NCBI GenBank assembly: GCA_035642125.1
Contig: DASQSZ010000338.1
Coordinates: 1-24,943, forward strand
Origin: CALAED01 sp937891035
GTDB lineage: Bacteria; Actinomycetota; Actinomycetes; Streptosporangiales; Streptosporangiaceae
Direction: 5' to 3'
DNA: 24,943 nt
The notes under the pieces were generated by a model, which saw nothing but the letters and a program-made list of their open reading frames with translations, was not told the DNA's origin and made no database searches. Both the position numbers and the translations under genes were made by a program. Shown here in pieces: positions 7,663 to 14,807 of this stretch (the stretch's first letter is position 1; each line of letters starts with the position of its first letter).

Positions 7663-8023
7663 CCACGGCGGGTGCTACTGCGACAGTCCCATCTCGAGCC
7701 GGCCTCCGTTGGCGTGGTAGCCGGGCCAAGAGGTCATGTTCTTGCCATGCTGCGAGGGCGGCATCGGCGGCAAGGGAGTCGAACCGCGCGCCCCGTCCGG
7801 TTGACAGATAGATGTTTGAAACAGACTACGTTATCTAAGTATTGATAACAATCCATGTCAACAATTAGCTGATGGGCGTGAGAACAAGGGCGTGAGCGAG
7901 CCGGCCCGGCGCAACCTTACGTTCGCATGACTCTCTGTGGCTTCCATTCTACTCTCCGTTGCCGCATGTTCGGCCTCCTTGGCTTACCCAGTTTTGTCCG
8001 ATCGCTTCCGTTATCAGAGGACC
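7663..8023 (+). promoter_or_regulatory. Leader and control region of the P450/terpene genes
   Basis: About 360 bp contain no gene I can support. Bases 7801-7870 are AT-rich. They hold TTGACA (7801-7806), a perfect -35 hexamer, with TACGTT (7827-7832) as a poor, over-spaced (20 bp) -10. Two nested inverted repeats and a 9-bp direct repeat, GGGCGTGAG (7874-7882 and 7888-7896), follow. Together they suggest a regulated promoter. Confidence 0.45.
7800..7862. repeat. Nested inverted repeats upstream of the P450
   Basis: The outer arms are GTTGACA (7800-7806) and TGTCAAC (7856-7862). The inner arms are GTTATC (7830-7835) and GATAAC (7844-7849), separated by 8 bp. The left outer arm overlaps the putative -35. 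They are candidate operators, possibly for the MmyB-type regulator, though they do not share the sequence of its own upstream palindrome. Confidence 0.45.
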
Positions 8024-9436
8024 ATGAGAGCGAAGTCAAGATTTAGCGTAGGCCCTTTTGGGCGAGGCGATGGTCGCCGGCCGTCGAGGAAAACGATCCC
8101 GAGCGTCGGCTGGCGAGAGCAGATCGATGCCTTGGCGGCATTGCGGGGAGACCTTATCGGCTTTCTTGAGCGTATCCATCGAAAATATGGAGATATCGTC
8201 AGGATTCGCGTCCTGGGTAAATCAGTCATCGTCCTCAATCATCCAGACTACTTTGAGCATGTTCTGGTAAAGAATCAGAAGAATTACGATAAGAAGACCT
8301 ATCTCTACAAGGTGCTCAAGCCGGCGTTCGGCAACGGGATCATCGGCCATGTCGGCGGCAAGGAGTGGCGGCGCCAGCGCCGCCTCATACAACCGTCTTT
8401 CTATCGTTCCCGGGTCGACGGCTTGGTGCCGAAAGTGACCGAGCCCATCGCGGAGATGATACAGCGGTGGCGCGGCCGGGCCACTCCTGATGATGTCATC
8501 GACATAGCCGATGAGGCACAACAACTTTCGTTGCAGGTTGTGTTCACCGCATTGTTCGGTGCCGAGCCCGGAGGAAAGCGAAGAGCCATCGAAGATCTCT
8601 TCGTAGAAGCCCACCACATCTTGTCGAACTTCTTCCGGCGTCCTTTCCCGCCGCTCGGCTGGCCCACTCCGCGGGGCAACCGGCTGCGTGAGATCACCGG
8701 AACACTGGACCATTACATCGATCAGCTCGTGCGAGATCGGCTGCGTGCCGGCATGCACGGCGATGACGTCCTGTCGATACTGATCGAGGGGCTGTATCGC
8801 AACGCGGAGACCGGTGGCGACCGCGAACTGCTCGGCCAAGAAGTGCAGAATATCATGATCGGTGGTTACGAGACCGTGAGCACGACGATGCAGTGGCTGC
8901 TCTACATGGTGGCGACGCACCCCCAGGTCCAGGAGCGACTGCACCACGAGGTCGACGAGGTGCTGTCCGGGTCGATCCCCGCCCATGCGGATCTCCCGCG
9001 CCTGACGTACACCCGGATGATCGTCGACGAGACGCTGCGCTGCTACCCCCCGGCGTGGCACTTGATGCGTCGGGCGGTGGCCGAAGACGCCATCGCCGGC
9101 TACCGCGTCCCCCCGAATTCGGAGATCTATTTCAATATCTTTACCCTTCATCACCATCCAGATCTGTGGCCGTCGCCGGACAGGTTCGACCCGGATCGGT
9201 TCTCCCCCGAGCAGCGCGCGCGGCGTCCACGCAACGCCTATGTCCCCTTCGGCAGCGGGCCACGCAAATGTGTCGGCGACTATTTCGCGGTGGTCGAGCT
9301 GACCCTGCTCCTCAGCATGGTCGCCCAGGCCTACCGCCTCGTGCCTGCCCCCGAGCAGCGGCGAGCACAGCCCGATCAGCAACTCACGCTGCAGCCCAAG
9401 GGCGGAGTGTGGCTATCGCTGGAGGAACGTGGATGA
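8024..9436 (+). CDS. Cytochrome P450
   Basis: The 470-aa heme monooxygenase is called from the ATG at 8024, which follows AGAGGACC; an earlier in-frame GTG at 7937 lacks a ribosome site. Motifs: I-helix GGYET (aa 280-284), K-helix ETLR (E336, R339), and heme loop FGSGPRKCVG (aa 409-418) with the thiolate ligand Cys416. The helix pattern (WLLYMVATHP) and overall length resemble CYP102/CYP4-like bacterial enzymes more than CYP105. No ferredoxin or reductase gene is present, so electrons must come from elsewhere. The stop overlaps the terpene synthase start by four bases (ATGA), so the two are translationally coupled and the P450 very probably oxidises the cyclised terpene. The first 300 bases are more AT-rich than the rest, which could reflect transfer. 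Confidence 0.95.
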   Translation: MRAKSRFSVGPFGRGDGRRPSRKTIPSVGWREQIDALAALRGDLIGFLERIHRKYGDIVRIRVLGKSVIVLNHPDYFEHVLVKNQKNYDKKTYLYKVLKPAFGNGIIGHVGGKEWRRQRRLIQPSFYRSRVDGLVPKVTEPIAEMIQRWRGRATPDDVIDIADEAQQLSLQVVFTALFGAEPGGKRRAIEDLFVEAHHILSNFFRRPFPPLGWPTPRGNRLREITGTLDHYIDQLVRDRLRAGMHGDDVLSILIEGLYRNAETGGDRELLGQEVQNIMIGGYETVSTTMQWLLYMVATHPQVQERLHHEVDEVLSGSIPAHADLPRLTYTRMIVDETLRCYPPAWHLMRRAVAEDAIAGYRVPPNSEIYFNIFTLHHHPDLWPSPDRFDPDRFSPEQRARRPRNAYVPFGSGPRKCVGDYFAVVELTLLLSMVAQAYRLVPAPEQRRAQPDQQLTLQPKGGVWLSLEERG

Positions 9437-10506
9437 GGCGTGGCGCCAAACGGTTCGGCTCCGCTGATCGACATTGGGCGGACAGTGATCTCGATCGGGA
9501 ACTGCTGGATGTGTTCAGCGAGTTTTCCCCCCGGTGCAACCAGCGAATCGACGCGGTTCGGCGGCAGCTGGACGGTTGGCTCGAAGAGCACGGCCTGGTC
9601 CAGGGAGAGACCGCGCGAGGGCGCATCGCCCGGGCGGATCTGGGCCAATTCGCGGCGTTGACGTATCCCACCGCGGAAGAGGACACCTTGTGCCTGGCGG
9701 CCGATTGGTTCGCCTGGCTGATCCTCCTCGACGACCATCTGGACGACGGCCGGCTCGGCCTTGACACGGACCGGGTGGCCGGGCTGGTGGAGGGCATCAT
9801 GGCGATTCTCGGTCTGGCCGGCGATATTTCGCCGGGGTCGCTGCCACCGCGCGGTGATCCGGCGATCCTGGCGGCGTTCGCCGAGTTGGCGATGAGGACC
9901 TTTTCATTGGGCACCGAGCGATGGAGCCATCGTTTTGTCGAGCATATCGCCGACAGCGGACGGGCGGCGTTTTGGGAGGCGGAGAACCGAATTCATGGGA
10001 TCATCCCCGATGAGCGCACCTACATCGCGAACCGCCGGCACACCGGTGCGGTCCTCGTGTGCCTGGATCTCATTGAAATTTTGGATCAAATCCAGCTGCC
10101 CGACACCTTGTATTTCAGCGCTCCCGTGCAACGTTGTCTCCTGGCCGCGGCCGACGTCATCTGTTGGACCAATGACCTCTATTCGTTGGAGAAGGAAGCG
10201 GCGCTCGGCGAGCATCACAATCTGGTCCTCGTCATAGAACATGCCGATGGCCTTGGGCGGGGCGAAGCGGTCCGTCGTACGATACAGAAGATCGCCGAGC
10301 GGATCGCGGTCTTCAAGACGGCGGAAGGGATCGCGATCGAGACCTTTCCCGAGCATGACGAGATTCTCGAGAAATACTTCGCCGGCCTGCGGGCGTGGAT
10401 GCGCGGAAATTTGGACTGGTCGGCCGGCACCGCGCGATTTCGCGCCATGGGCGACGCGCGAAGCGAGACCGGCGACTACCTCGAGGAGGAAATTATTGGC
10501 GAATGA
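9433..10506 (+). CDS. Class I terpene synthase (cyclase)
   Basis: The 357-aa product starts at the ATG at 9433, six bases after GGAGGA and overlapping the P450 stop. It has the Asp-rich metal motif DDHLDD (aa 100-105) and the NSE triad NDLYSLEKE (N247, S251, E255), which bind three Mg ions and the diphosphate. The pyrophosphate-sensing arginine probably lies in YIANRRHTGA (aa 198-207). The C-terminal RY pair usual in bacterial cyclases appears as Arg-Phe (R335-F336), if that is the equivalent site. Length and motifs fit sesqui-, di- or sesterterpene cyclases; the neighbouring polyprenyl synthase argues for a long-chain substrate. The product cannot be predicted. It lies between the P450 and the prenyl synthase in an apparent operon. 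Confidence 0.93.
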   Translation: MRRGAKRFGSADRHWADSDLDRELLDVFSEFSPRCNQRIDAVRRQLDGWLEEHGLVQGETARGRIARADLGQFAALTYPTAEEDTLCLAADWFAWLILLDDHLDDGRLGLDTDRVAGLVEGIMAILGLAGDISPGSLPPRGDPAILAAFAELAMRTFSLGTERWSHRFVEHIADSGRAAFWEAENRIHGIIPDERTYIANRRHTGAVLVCLDLIEILDQIQLPDTLYFSAPVQRCLLAAADVICWTNDLYSLEKEAALGEHHNLVLVIEHADGLGRGEAVRRTIQKIAERIAVFKTAEGIAIETFPEHDEILEKYFAGLRAWMRGNLDWSAGTARFRAMGDARSETGDYLEEEIIGE

Positions 10507-10598
10507 CGAAGCGCGAACCCGCGGCAGCGCCGTTGTTGCCGACGGGTTAGTCGATTCCCAGATGTTGTCAACTATGGCGTATTGGATGGCGTCTCGCG

Positions 10599-11639
10599 AT
10601 GAGTCCAGCTTCCCTTGTTCAAACACGTAGACCCAAGTCCGTTCCGATGAGCGTCGACGACACCCCCCGCCTGCTCATCCCGGAAATGCGAGAGCTCATT
10701 TACTCACTCGAATCGGAGCTGAGCGCGGTATGCGCCTATCATGTCGGTCTTCCCGGCCGATACGACGTGGCGCCCGCCGGCCGGGGAGGCGGCAAGCACA
10801 TCCGTGCCTCCTTCACGGTTTTGTGTGCCGAGGCCACGGGGGGCAGCGCGGCAGACGCGCTGGGCGGAGCGCTCGCGGTGGAGTTCGTGCACAATGCCTC
10901 CCTCATCCACGATGACATCATGGACGGCGACCCGGAACGTCGTGGCCGGCCGGCCGTGTGGCGGCGCTTCGGGGTTCCGATGGCGATTCTCGCCGGCGAC
11001 GCCCTCCTTGGCCTGGCGTTCGAGGCGCTGGCTCGATGGGATCGTGCGGGGGAGACGGCGATCCACGATCTGGCGCGCACGGTGCGCCGGCTGTGCGACG
11101 GGCAAAGCTCCGATCTGTGCCACGACGTGTTGAGCGGGCGGTCCATGTCCGACTACCTGCGCATGATCGAGGGTAAGACCGGCGTCCTCCTGGGCCTCGC
11201 CTGCCGGCTGGGCGCGATGGCCTCGGCCGGCCCACCGGCATGGCTCGACAAGTTCGAGCAGTTCGGCGTCCACCTGGGTGTGGCGTTCCAGCTCGTCGAC
11301 GACACGCTCGGCATCTGGGGCGATCCCGCGCTGACCGGTAAGCCCCATGGCTCGGATCTGCGGGGGAGAAAAAAGAGCGCCCCCGTGCTCGCCGCGCTCG
11401 CTGCGAACAACATCCATTCTCGGCGGCTGGCCGAGCTGCTCGCGCGCGGCGTCGGCGACGATGATCTCGGCTACTGTGCCGAGCTGATCGCGTCCGCGGG
11501 GGGCCGGCGGTGGGTGCGGCTGGAGACGCGGCGGCGCGTCGAGGCAGCGTGGGACAGTCTCGCGCGGGTCGACATGGACCCGATGGTGCGCGACGAGCTG
11601 GTCAAACTCGTGGACTTCTTGGTCACTCGCGAATGGTGA
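10599..11639 (+). CDS. Polyprenyl diphosphate synthase (geranylgeranyl-type or longer)
   Basis: The 346-aa trans-isoprenyl diphosphate synthase would supply the linear substrate to the cyclase 92 bp upstream. The first Asp-rich motif is DDIMD (aa 105-109). The second is DDTLG (aa 234-238) rather than DDxxD, followed by GDPALTGK and DLRGRKK, a pattern I recall from many actinobacterial GGPP-type synthases. GGGKHIRA (aa 63-70) matches the IPP-binding GKxxR region. The residues four and five before the first motif are Ser101 and Ala100, both small, which argues against FPP as the end product. The start at 10599 has a weak GGATGG upstream; an ATG at 10647 is an alternative without a ribosome site. 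The gene converges with the methyltransferase at 11671. Confidence 0.92.
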   Translation: MSPASLVQTRRPKSVPMSVDDTPRLLIPEMRELIYSLESELSAVCAYHVGLPGRYDVAPAGRGGGKHIRASFTVLCAEATGGSAADALGGALAVEFVHNASLIHDDIMDGDPERRGRPAVWRRFGVPMAILAGDALLGLAFEALARWDRAGETAIHDLARTVRRLCDGQSSDLCHDVLSGRSMSDYLRMIEGKTGVLLGLACRLGAMASAGPPAWLDKFEQFGVHLGVAFQLVDDTLGIWGDPALTGKPHGSDLRGRKKSAPVLAALAANNIHSRRLAELLARGVGDDDLGYCAELIASAGGRRWVRLETRRRVEAAWDSLARVDMDPMVRDELVKLVDFLVTREW

Positions 11640-11641
11640 CA

Positions 11642-11672
11642 GAGCCGGACAGGCGGCCGGCGCAGCCGGCTC
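11642..11672. terminator. Stem-loop between convergent prenyl synthase and methyltransferase genes
   Basis: GAGCCGG (11642-11648) and CCGGCTC (11666-11672) form a perfect 7-bp stem around a 17-nt GC-rich loop. They sit in the 31-bp gap between the two convergent stops. No T-tract is seen. The terminator role is inferred from position. Confidence 0.4.
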
Positions 11673-12528
11673 ACCCGGCCAGCCACAGCCGTCGCGCCGC
11701 CTGAGGGCGTTTCCTCCCCAGGCCGCCGAACATCCGCAGCGACGAAGCGGTGTTCCGGCCGCTCCGGCGCTCGCCGGCCGCCCTCGCCCGCCGCCATTGC
11801 GACACCTCGCCCAGGCCGGGGGGCATCAGCTCCAGGCCGGCGAAGAATGCGTGTACCTCCGCTTCGGTCCGGAACACCACCGGAGCCATGGACCGCGCGT
11901 ATGCGCCCTCGATCGCCGCTGTCATGTCAGGTGCGGTGCCATCGCTTATCGCATGAGATATCGCGATAAAGCTACCGGGGGCTATGCGGTTTTTGATGGT
12001 GGAGACGATGGCGTGCGGGTCGTCCGCCTCGGTCAGGAAATGGAGCACCGACAGCATGAGCACCCCCACGGGCCGGCCGAAGTCGATGACGTCGTGCAAG
12101 CCGGGGCGATCGAACAGTTCATCCGTATTTCGAATGTCCCGGAGTCGCGCGACCACGCCGTCATCATCGGGGCCGATCACCTGCGCGCTCAGCGCCGTCG
12201 CCGTCGGATCGTTGTCGACGTAGACCACGTGCGCCTTCGGGATGACGGCGCGAGCGATCTCATGCACATTAGGGCTGGTGGGTATGCCGGCCCCCAGGTC
12301 GATGAACTGATCGATGCCGTTCTCGGCCATGCAGGTCACGACCCGGGCCATGAACTTTCTGTGCACCCGGGCCGCTTTTGGGCAGTGCGGGAGGACTGCC
12401 AGCACCTTTTCCGCGGCCTCTCTGTCCACGGGAAAGTTGTTTCTTCCACCCAGGTAATAGTCATACATCCTCGCTGGTGAGGGCGTATTGACGTCGACGC
12501 TGCTCAGGAGTACGTTTTGGCCGGCCAC
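11671..12528 (-). CDS. SAM-dependent methyltransferase (Methyltransf_19 / DUF574 family)
   Basis: The 285-aa product starts at a GTG with AGAGGTGAG upstream. The N-terminal hallmark NTPSPARMYDYYLGGRNNF (aa 14-32), the SAM motif DLGAGIP (aa 77-83) and the acidic YVDNDP (aa 103-108) identify the actinobacterial Methyltransf_19 family. This family is abundant in Streptomyces-like genomes and mostly has no assigned substrate. The sequence continues some 13 residues past the usual GLGRK-like end, with a basic tail. It is on the opposite strand to the terpene genes, so a role in terpene tailoring is not supported by operon structure. It is the last gene of the - strand run, 78 bp after the phosphatase gene, with a stem-loop in between. 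Confidence 0.88.
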   Translation of the reverse strand: MAGQNVLLSSVDVNTPSPARMYDYYLGGRNNFPVDREAAEKVLAVLPHCPKAARVHRKFMARVVTCMAENGIDQFIDLGAGIPTSPNVHEIARAVIPKAHVVYVDNDPTATALSAQVIGPDDDGVVARLRDIRNTDELFDRPGLHDVIDFGRPVGVLMLSVLHFLTEADDPHAIVSTIKNRIAPGSFIAISHAISDGTAPDMTAAIEGAYARSMAPVVFRTEAEVHAFFAGLELMPPGLGEVSQWRRARAAGERRSGRNTASSLRMFGGLGRKRPQAARRLWLAG

Positions 12529-12574
12529 ATTCTCACCTCTTAGGGCGTCCCGCCGCCCCGGCTCGCCTCTCAGC

Positions 12575-12591
12575 GGTGGCCATCGGCCACC
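12575..12591. terminator. Stem-loop after the phosphatase gene
   Basis: GGTGGCC (12575-12581), ATC, GGCCACC (12585-12591) is a perfect 7-bp dyad located 16 bp after the phosphatase stop and before the methyltransferase start, both on -. It may terminate or attenuate transcription, or serve as an operator for the methyltransferase. Confidence 0.4.
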
Positions 12592-12606
12592 TGAACAATG
12601 GAGGCT

Positions 12607-13917
12607 TCAGGGCGGACTCTTGAATCTTCCTGATAACTCTTTCCTCCGGATGGCAAGCATTGTGATGTCATCCGTCTGCTGCGCGGAGCCGACGTAATGC
12701 CGGATGGCCTCGTCGACTCTGCCGAGCATCTCTTCTGCGGTATTACCCGGCTTGGCGATCACATCTATGGTTCGGTCCGTGCCGAACAGCTCACCTGACG
12801 TGTCGCGTGCCTCCACCACGCCGTCGGTGTAAATGAATAGTGCATCACCCGGTCGCAGCGTGGTATGGCTGAGCGTGTAGGTGCTGTCGGACAGCATGCC
12901 CACCGCCGGTCCCGTCGGCCCCAAGGTCGTGTAGTCGCCGTTCGCGCGCACGAGAACTGGCGGATTGTGTCCGCCGTTAATGTAAAGGAACGCGCCGGAG
13001 GCCGGGTCGAGCACGCCGAAAAACATTGTGGCGAAATAGCCCTGGCGTAGATGATTACGGGCCAGATAGCGGTTGGTGCCGACCACCGCCTGTACCAAAG
13101 GCCCGGCGGCGACCGACAGCAGTGGCGCCATGGACCGGTTGTCGAATGCCGCGTCGGCATCGTCGTCGTCGCCGAGAATGTCGTCGGCGACCTCGTCGGT
13201 GACCGCGAGCGGGGTCAGATCGCCGCCTCCGAGATTCCAGCTGCCGGTGTGCTCGGCGGTGTGCCGGATCAGTGTGCGGATGAGCGCCATGAACAACGCC
13301 GCGCCGACGCCCTTGTCGCAGACGTCCGCCACGACGAAGCCGATCCGTTGCCCCTTGATCAGTTCGAAGACGTCATAGAAATCCCCGCCGACCTGTTTGG
13401 CCGGCTCGAATCGGGTGGCCACTTCCCAGCCCTCCGGGATGGGAAGTTCGTTGGGCAGGAAACCCGATTGGATCTCGTGGGCGATGCTCAGCTCACGCTC
13501 GTACTCGCGCAGGCTGGCCGCCGCCGCCATCTCCTCGACGGTCATGGTGAGCTGCCAGCGTTCCCAGCATGAGCTCACCCGGATCCGCAGCAAGCTGGGC
13601 AGAAACGGCGGGGTGACGTAGTCGAAGCCGCCCCGCACGCAGGCCTCAAGCTCGGCGAAGTCGCCTTCGGGGAAGACAACGGTTGTGGGTGCCCGGCCAC
13701 TGCCGGTCTCGAAGCGCTGGCTGAGCAGGGCGAGCCGCTGCAGGCCAAGAGAGGCCGACACCAGCAGCAGATCAGGATGCAGGTCCATCTCGGGCCGCAG
13801 CGCCAGGTCGGCGGGGGTCGTGTGCATGACCTCGAATCCGTCCGAGCGCAGCGCTTCGTGCAGGTCCTGCACCGTGTCGCTGGGCTCGGCTACGACCAAT
13901 GCCAGTGTCCCTGGCAT
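12607..13917 (-). CDS. PP2C/SpoIIE-type serine phosphatase with N-terminal pseudo-receiver (RsbU-like)
   Basis: The 436-aa product is called from the ATG at 13917, six bases after GGAGG; a GTG lies immediately before it. Residues 1-120 fold like a response-regulator receiver, but the phospho-acceptor position after strand 3 (DLLLVSAS) has Ser54 and the strand-5 KP motif reads TPPF, so it is probably not phosphorylated. A short helical linker with HEIQSGFLPN leads to the phosphatase at about aa 165-430: GGDFYDVF, VVADVCDKGVGAALFMA, IYTDGVVEARD and TDDITML, the metal-binding aspartates of the PPM fold. By family knowledge it should dephosphorylate a phospho-STAS antagonist; two STAS genes lie upstream in the same run. 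The ATPase gene ends 22 bp upstream. Confidence 0.92.
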   Translation of the reverse strand: MPGTLALVVAEPSDTVQDLHEALRSDGFEVMHTTPADLALRPEMDLHPDLLLVSASLGLQRLALLSQRFETGSGRAPTTVVFPEGDFAELEACVRGGFDYVTPPFLPSLLRIRVSSCWERWQLTMTVEEMAAAASLREYERELSIAHEIQSGFLPNELPIPEGWEVATRFEPAKQVGGDFYDVFELIKGQRIGFVVADVCDKGVGAALFMALIRTLIRHTAEHTGSWNLGGGDLTPLAVTDEVADDILGDDDDADAAFDNRSMAPLLSVAAGPLVQAVVGTNRYLARNHLRQGYFATMFFGVLDPASGAFLYINGGHNPPVLVRANGDYTTLGPTGPAVGMLSDSTYTLSHTTLRPGDALFIYTDGVVEARDTSGELFGTDRTIDVIAKPGNTAEEMLGRVDEAIRHYVGSAQQTDDITMLAIRRKELSGRFKSPP

Positions 13918-13939
13918 CACATGCCTCCCTCGGTATCAG

Positions 13940-14377
13940 TCACCCGTGCCCGTTGTCGGGGCTCTTACGCACGATGTAAAGCGTGTTGCGGTTGCGCCCC
14001 CCGACGCGGTCGTAGGTGAAGGCGTCCACGTTGCGCATGGCCAGGTACAGCCCGAGGCCGCCTGCTTGGCGCCGCGCCGGCGGGGCCGCGAGTAGCGGCC
14101 CGGGGTCGTGGGTTCTCGGGTCGAACGCGGGGGCATCGTCCTCGATGCGCACCCAGACCCACTCGTCGTCCATGCCGCCCTCGAGATCGACCACGCCGCG
14201 GCGGGCGTCACAGTAACCGTGGAGGGCCACGTTCGTGGCGATCTCGTCCACCGCCAGGCGCAGCCGGTAGGCCTGCCTCGGCGTCAGCTCCGCCTTCTGG
14301 GACAGCGCGCCGACGAAGTCGGCGATCGTGCGGCTGACCTCCTCATCCGCCTCGAGTCTCAGTCTGCAAGCGATCAT
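13940..14377 (-). CDS. RsbW-like anti-sigma factor / serine kinase (HATPase_c_2)
   Basis: The 145-aa GHKL ATPase starts at the ATG at 14377 behind GGGAGG. The N-box reads DEIATNVALHG (E45, N49), the G1 region IEDDAPAFDP (aa 79-88) and the G2 region GGLGLYLAM (aa 106-114). Proteins of this type bind a sigma factor or a STAS antagonist and phosphorylate the STAS serine. The gene lies between STAS and phosphatase genes, giving the full kinase, phosphatase and antagonist set of a partner switch. No sigma-factor gene is in the window, so its target is unknown and may not be a sigma factor. Confidence 0.92.
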   Translation of the reverse strand: MIACRLRLEADEEVSRTIADFVGALSQKAELTPRQAYRLRLAVDEIATNVALHGYCDARRGVVDLEGGMDDEWVWVRIEDDAPAFDPRTHDPGPLLAAPPARRQAGGLGLYLAMRNVDAFTYDRVGGRNRNTLYIVRKSPDNGHG

Positions 14378-14407
14378 CCAGCCTCCCGCTTGGGGGGCCG
14401 CGGAGGT

Positions 14408-14441
14408 CGGCGGGGTGGGTGCGCCCCGACAACCCCCGCCG
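14408..14441. terminator. GC-rich stem-loop between STAS and RsbW-like genes
   Basis: CGGCGGGG (14408-14415) and CCCCGCCG (14434-14441) give a perfect 8-bp stem with an 18-nt loop in the 91-bp gap. This gap is larger than the gaps among the preceding genes, so the hairpin may lower expression of the downstream genes or mark a separate transcription unit. Confidence 0.35.
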
Positions 14442-14468
14442 CACAGCTACCGCGCCTTGACAAAGGCA

Positions 14469-14792
14469 TCAGGGAGCCTCCACGGAATCTTCCATAGTGA
14501 TGCTGCGGTCAAAGCCGGTCAGTTTGATCGTCTCGGCCACCTCGGGCCGGGTGCCGATCAGCACGATCTGAACGCCGCGCGGCATCTTTTGATGCGCGAA
14601 CACCAAGCACCGCAAGCCGGCCGACGACATGTACTTGAGCTCGTCCATGAGCAGAACGAGCCGTTTCACCTGCCGGCTGGCCGCCTCAATGATGAGCTCG
14701 TTAAGCCGGGGGGCGGACCGCCGGTCGAGTTCGCCGACCAGGCGAAGGGTGGCCGCGCCGTCCGCAACATGCATTTTCGCGTTGAAACTCAC
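14469..14792 (-). CDS. STAS-domain anti-sigma factor antagonist (first)
   Basis: The 107-aa protein is called from the GTG at 14792, eight bases after GGAAG; an in-frame TTG at 14807 lacks a ribosome site. The STAS fold shows LRLVGELDRRSAPRLNELI near the N-terminus and the phosphorylation loop LKYMSSAGLRCLVF, where one of the two adjacent serines should be the kinase target. It begins 15 bp after the glgX stop on the same strand and precedes the kinase gene. By family knowledge, the unphosphorylated form binds the RsbW-like kinase and frees its partner. A second STAS gene lies on the other side of glgX. Confidence 0.9.
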   Translation of the reverse strand: MSFNAKMHVADGAATLRLVGELDRRSAPRLNELIIEAASRQVKRLVLLMDELKYMSSAGLRCLVFAHQKMPRGVQIVLIGTRPEVAETIKLTGFDRSITMEDSVEAP

Positions 14793-14807
14793 AACTATTA
14801 CTTCCAA

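Noticed and set aside
7775..7800. tRNA-like GGTTCGACTCC on - in the terpene leader
   Set aside because: The flanking bases do not pair as a T-stem and no anticodon or acceptor arms are found. It could be a chance match or a distant remnant.
7675..7831. Short - strand open frame ending in MTSWPGYHANGGRLEMGLSQ
   Set aside because: It has no ribosome site, recognisable domain or partner genes. It could be a small peptide, but nothing beyond an open frame supports it.
10599..11639. Encapsulin cargo-type polyprenyl synthase
   Set aside because: The DDTLG and GDPALTGK patterns recall that group, but the long disordered N-terminal targeting region and an adjacent encapsulin gene are both missing.
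11671..12528. Methyltransferase as a terpene tailoring enzyme
   Set aside because: It is on the opposite strand, convergent with the terpene genes and separated by a stem-loop, and the family is widespread outside biosynthetic loci.
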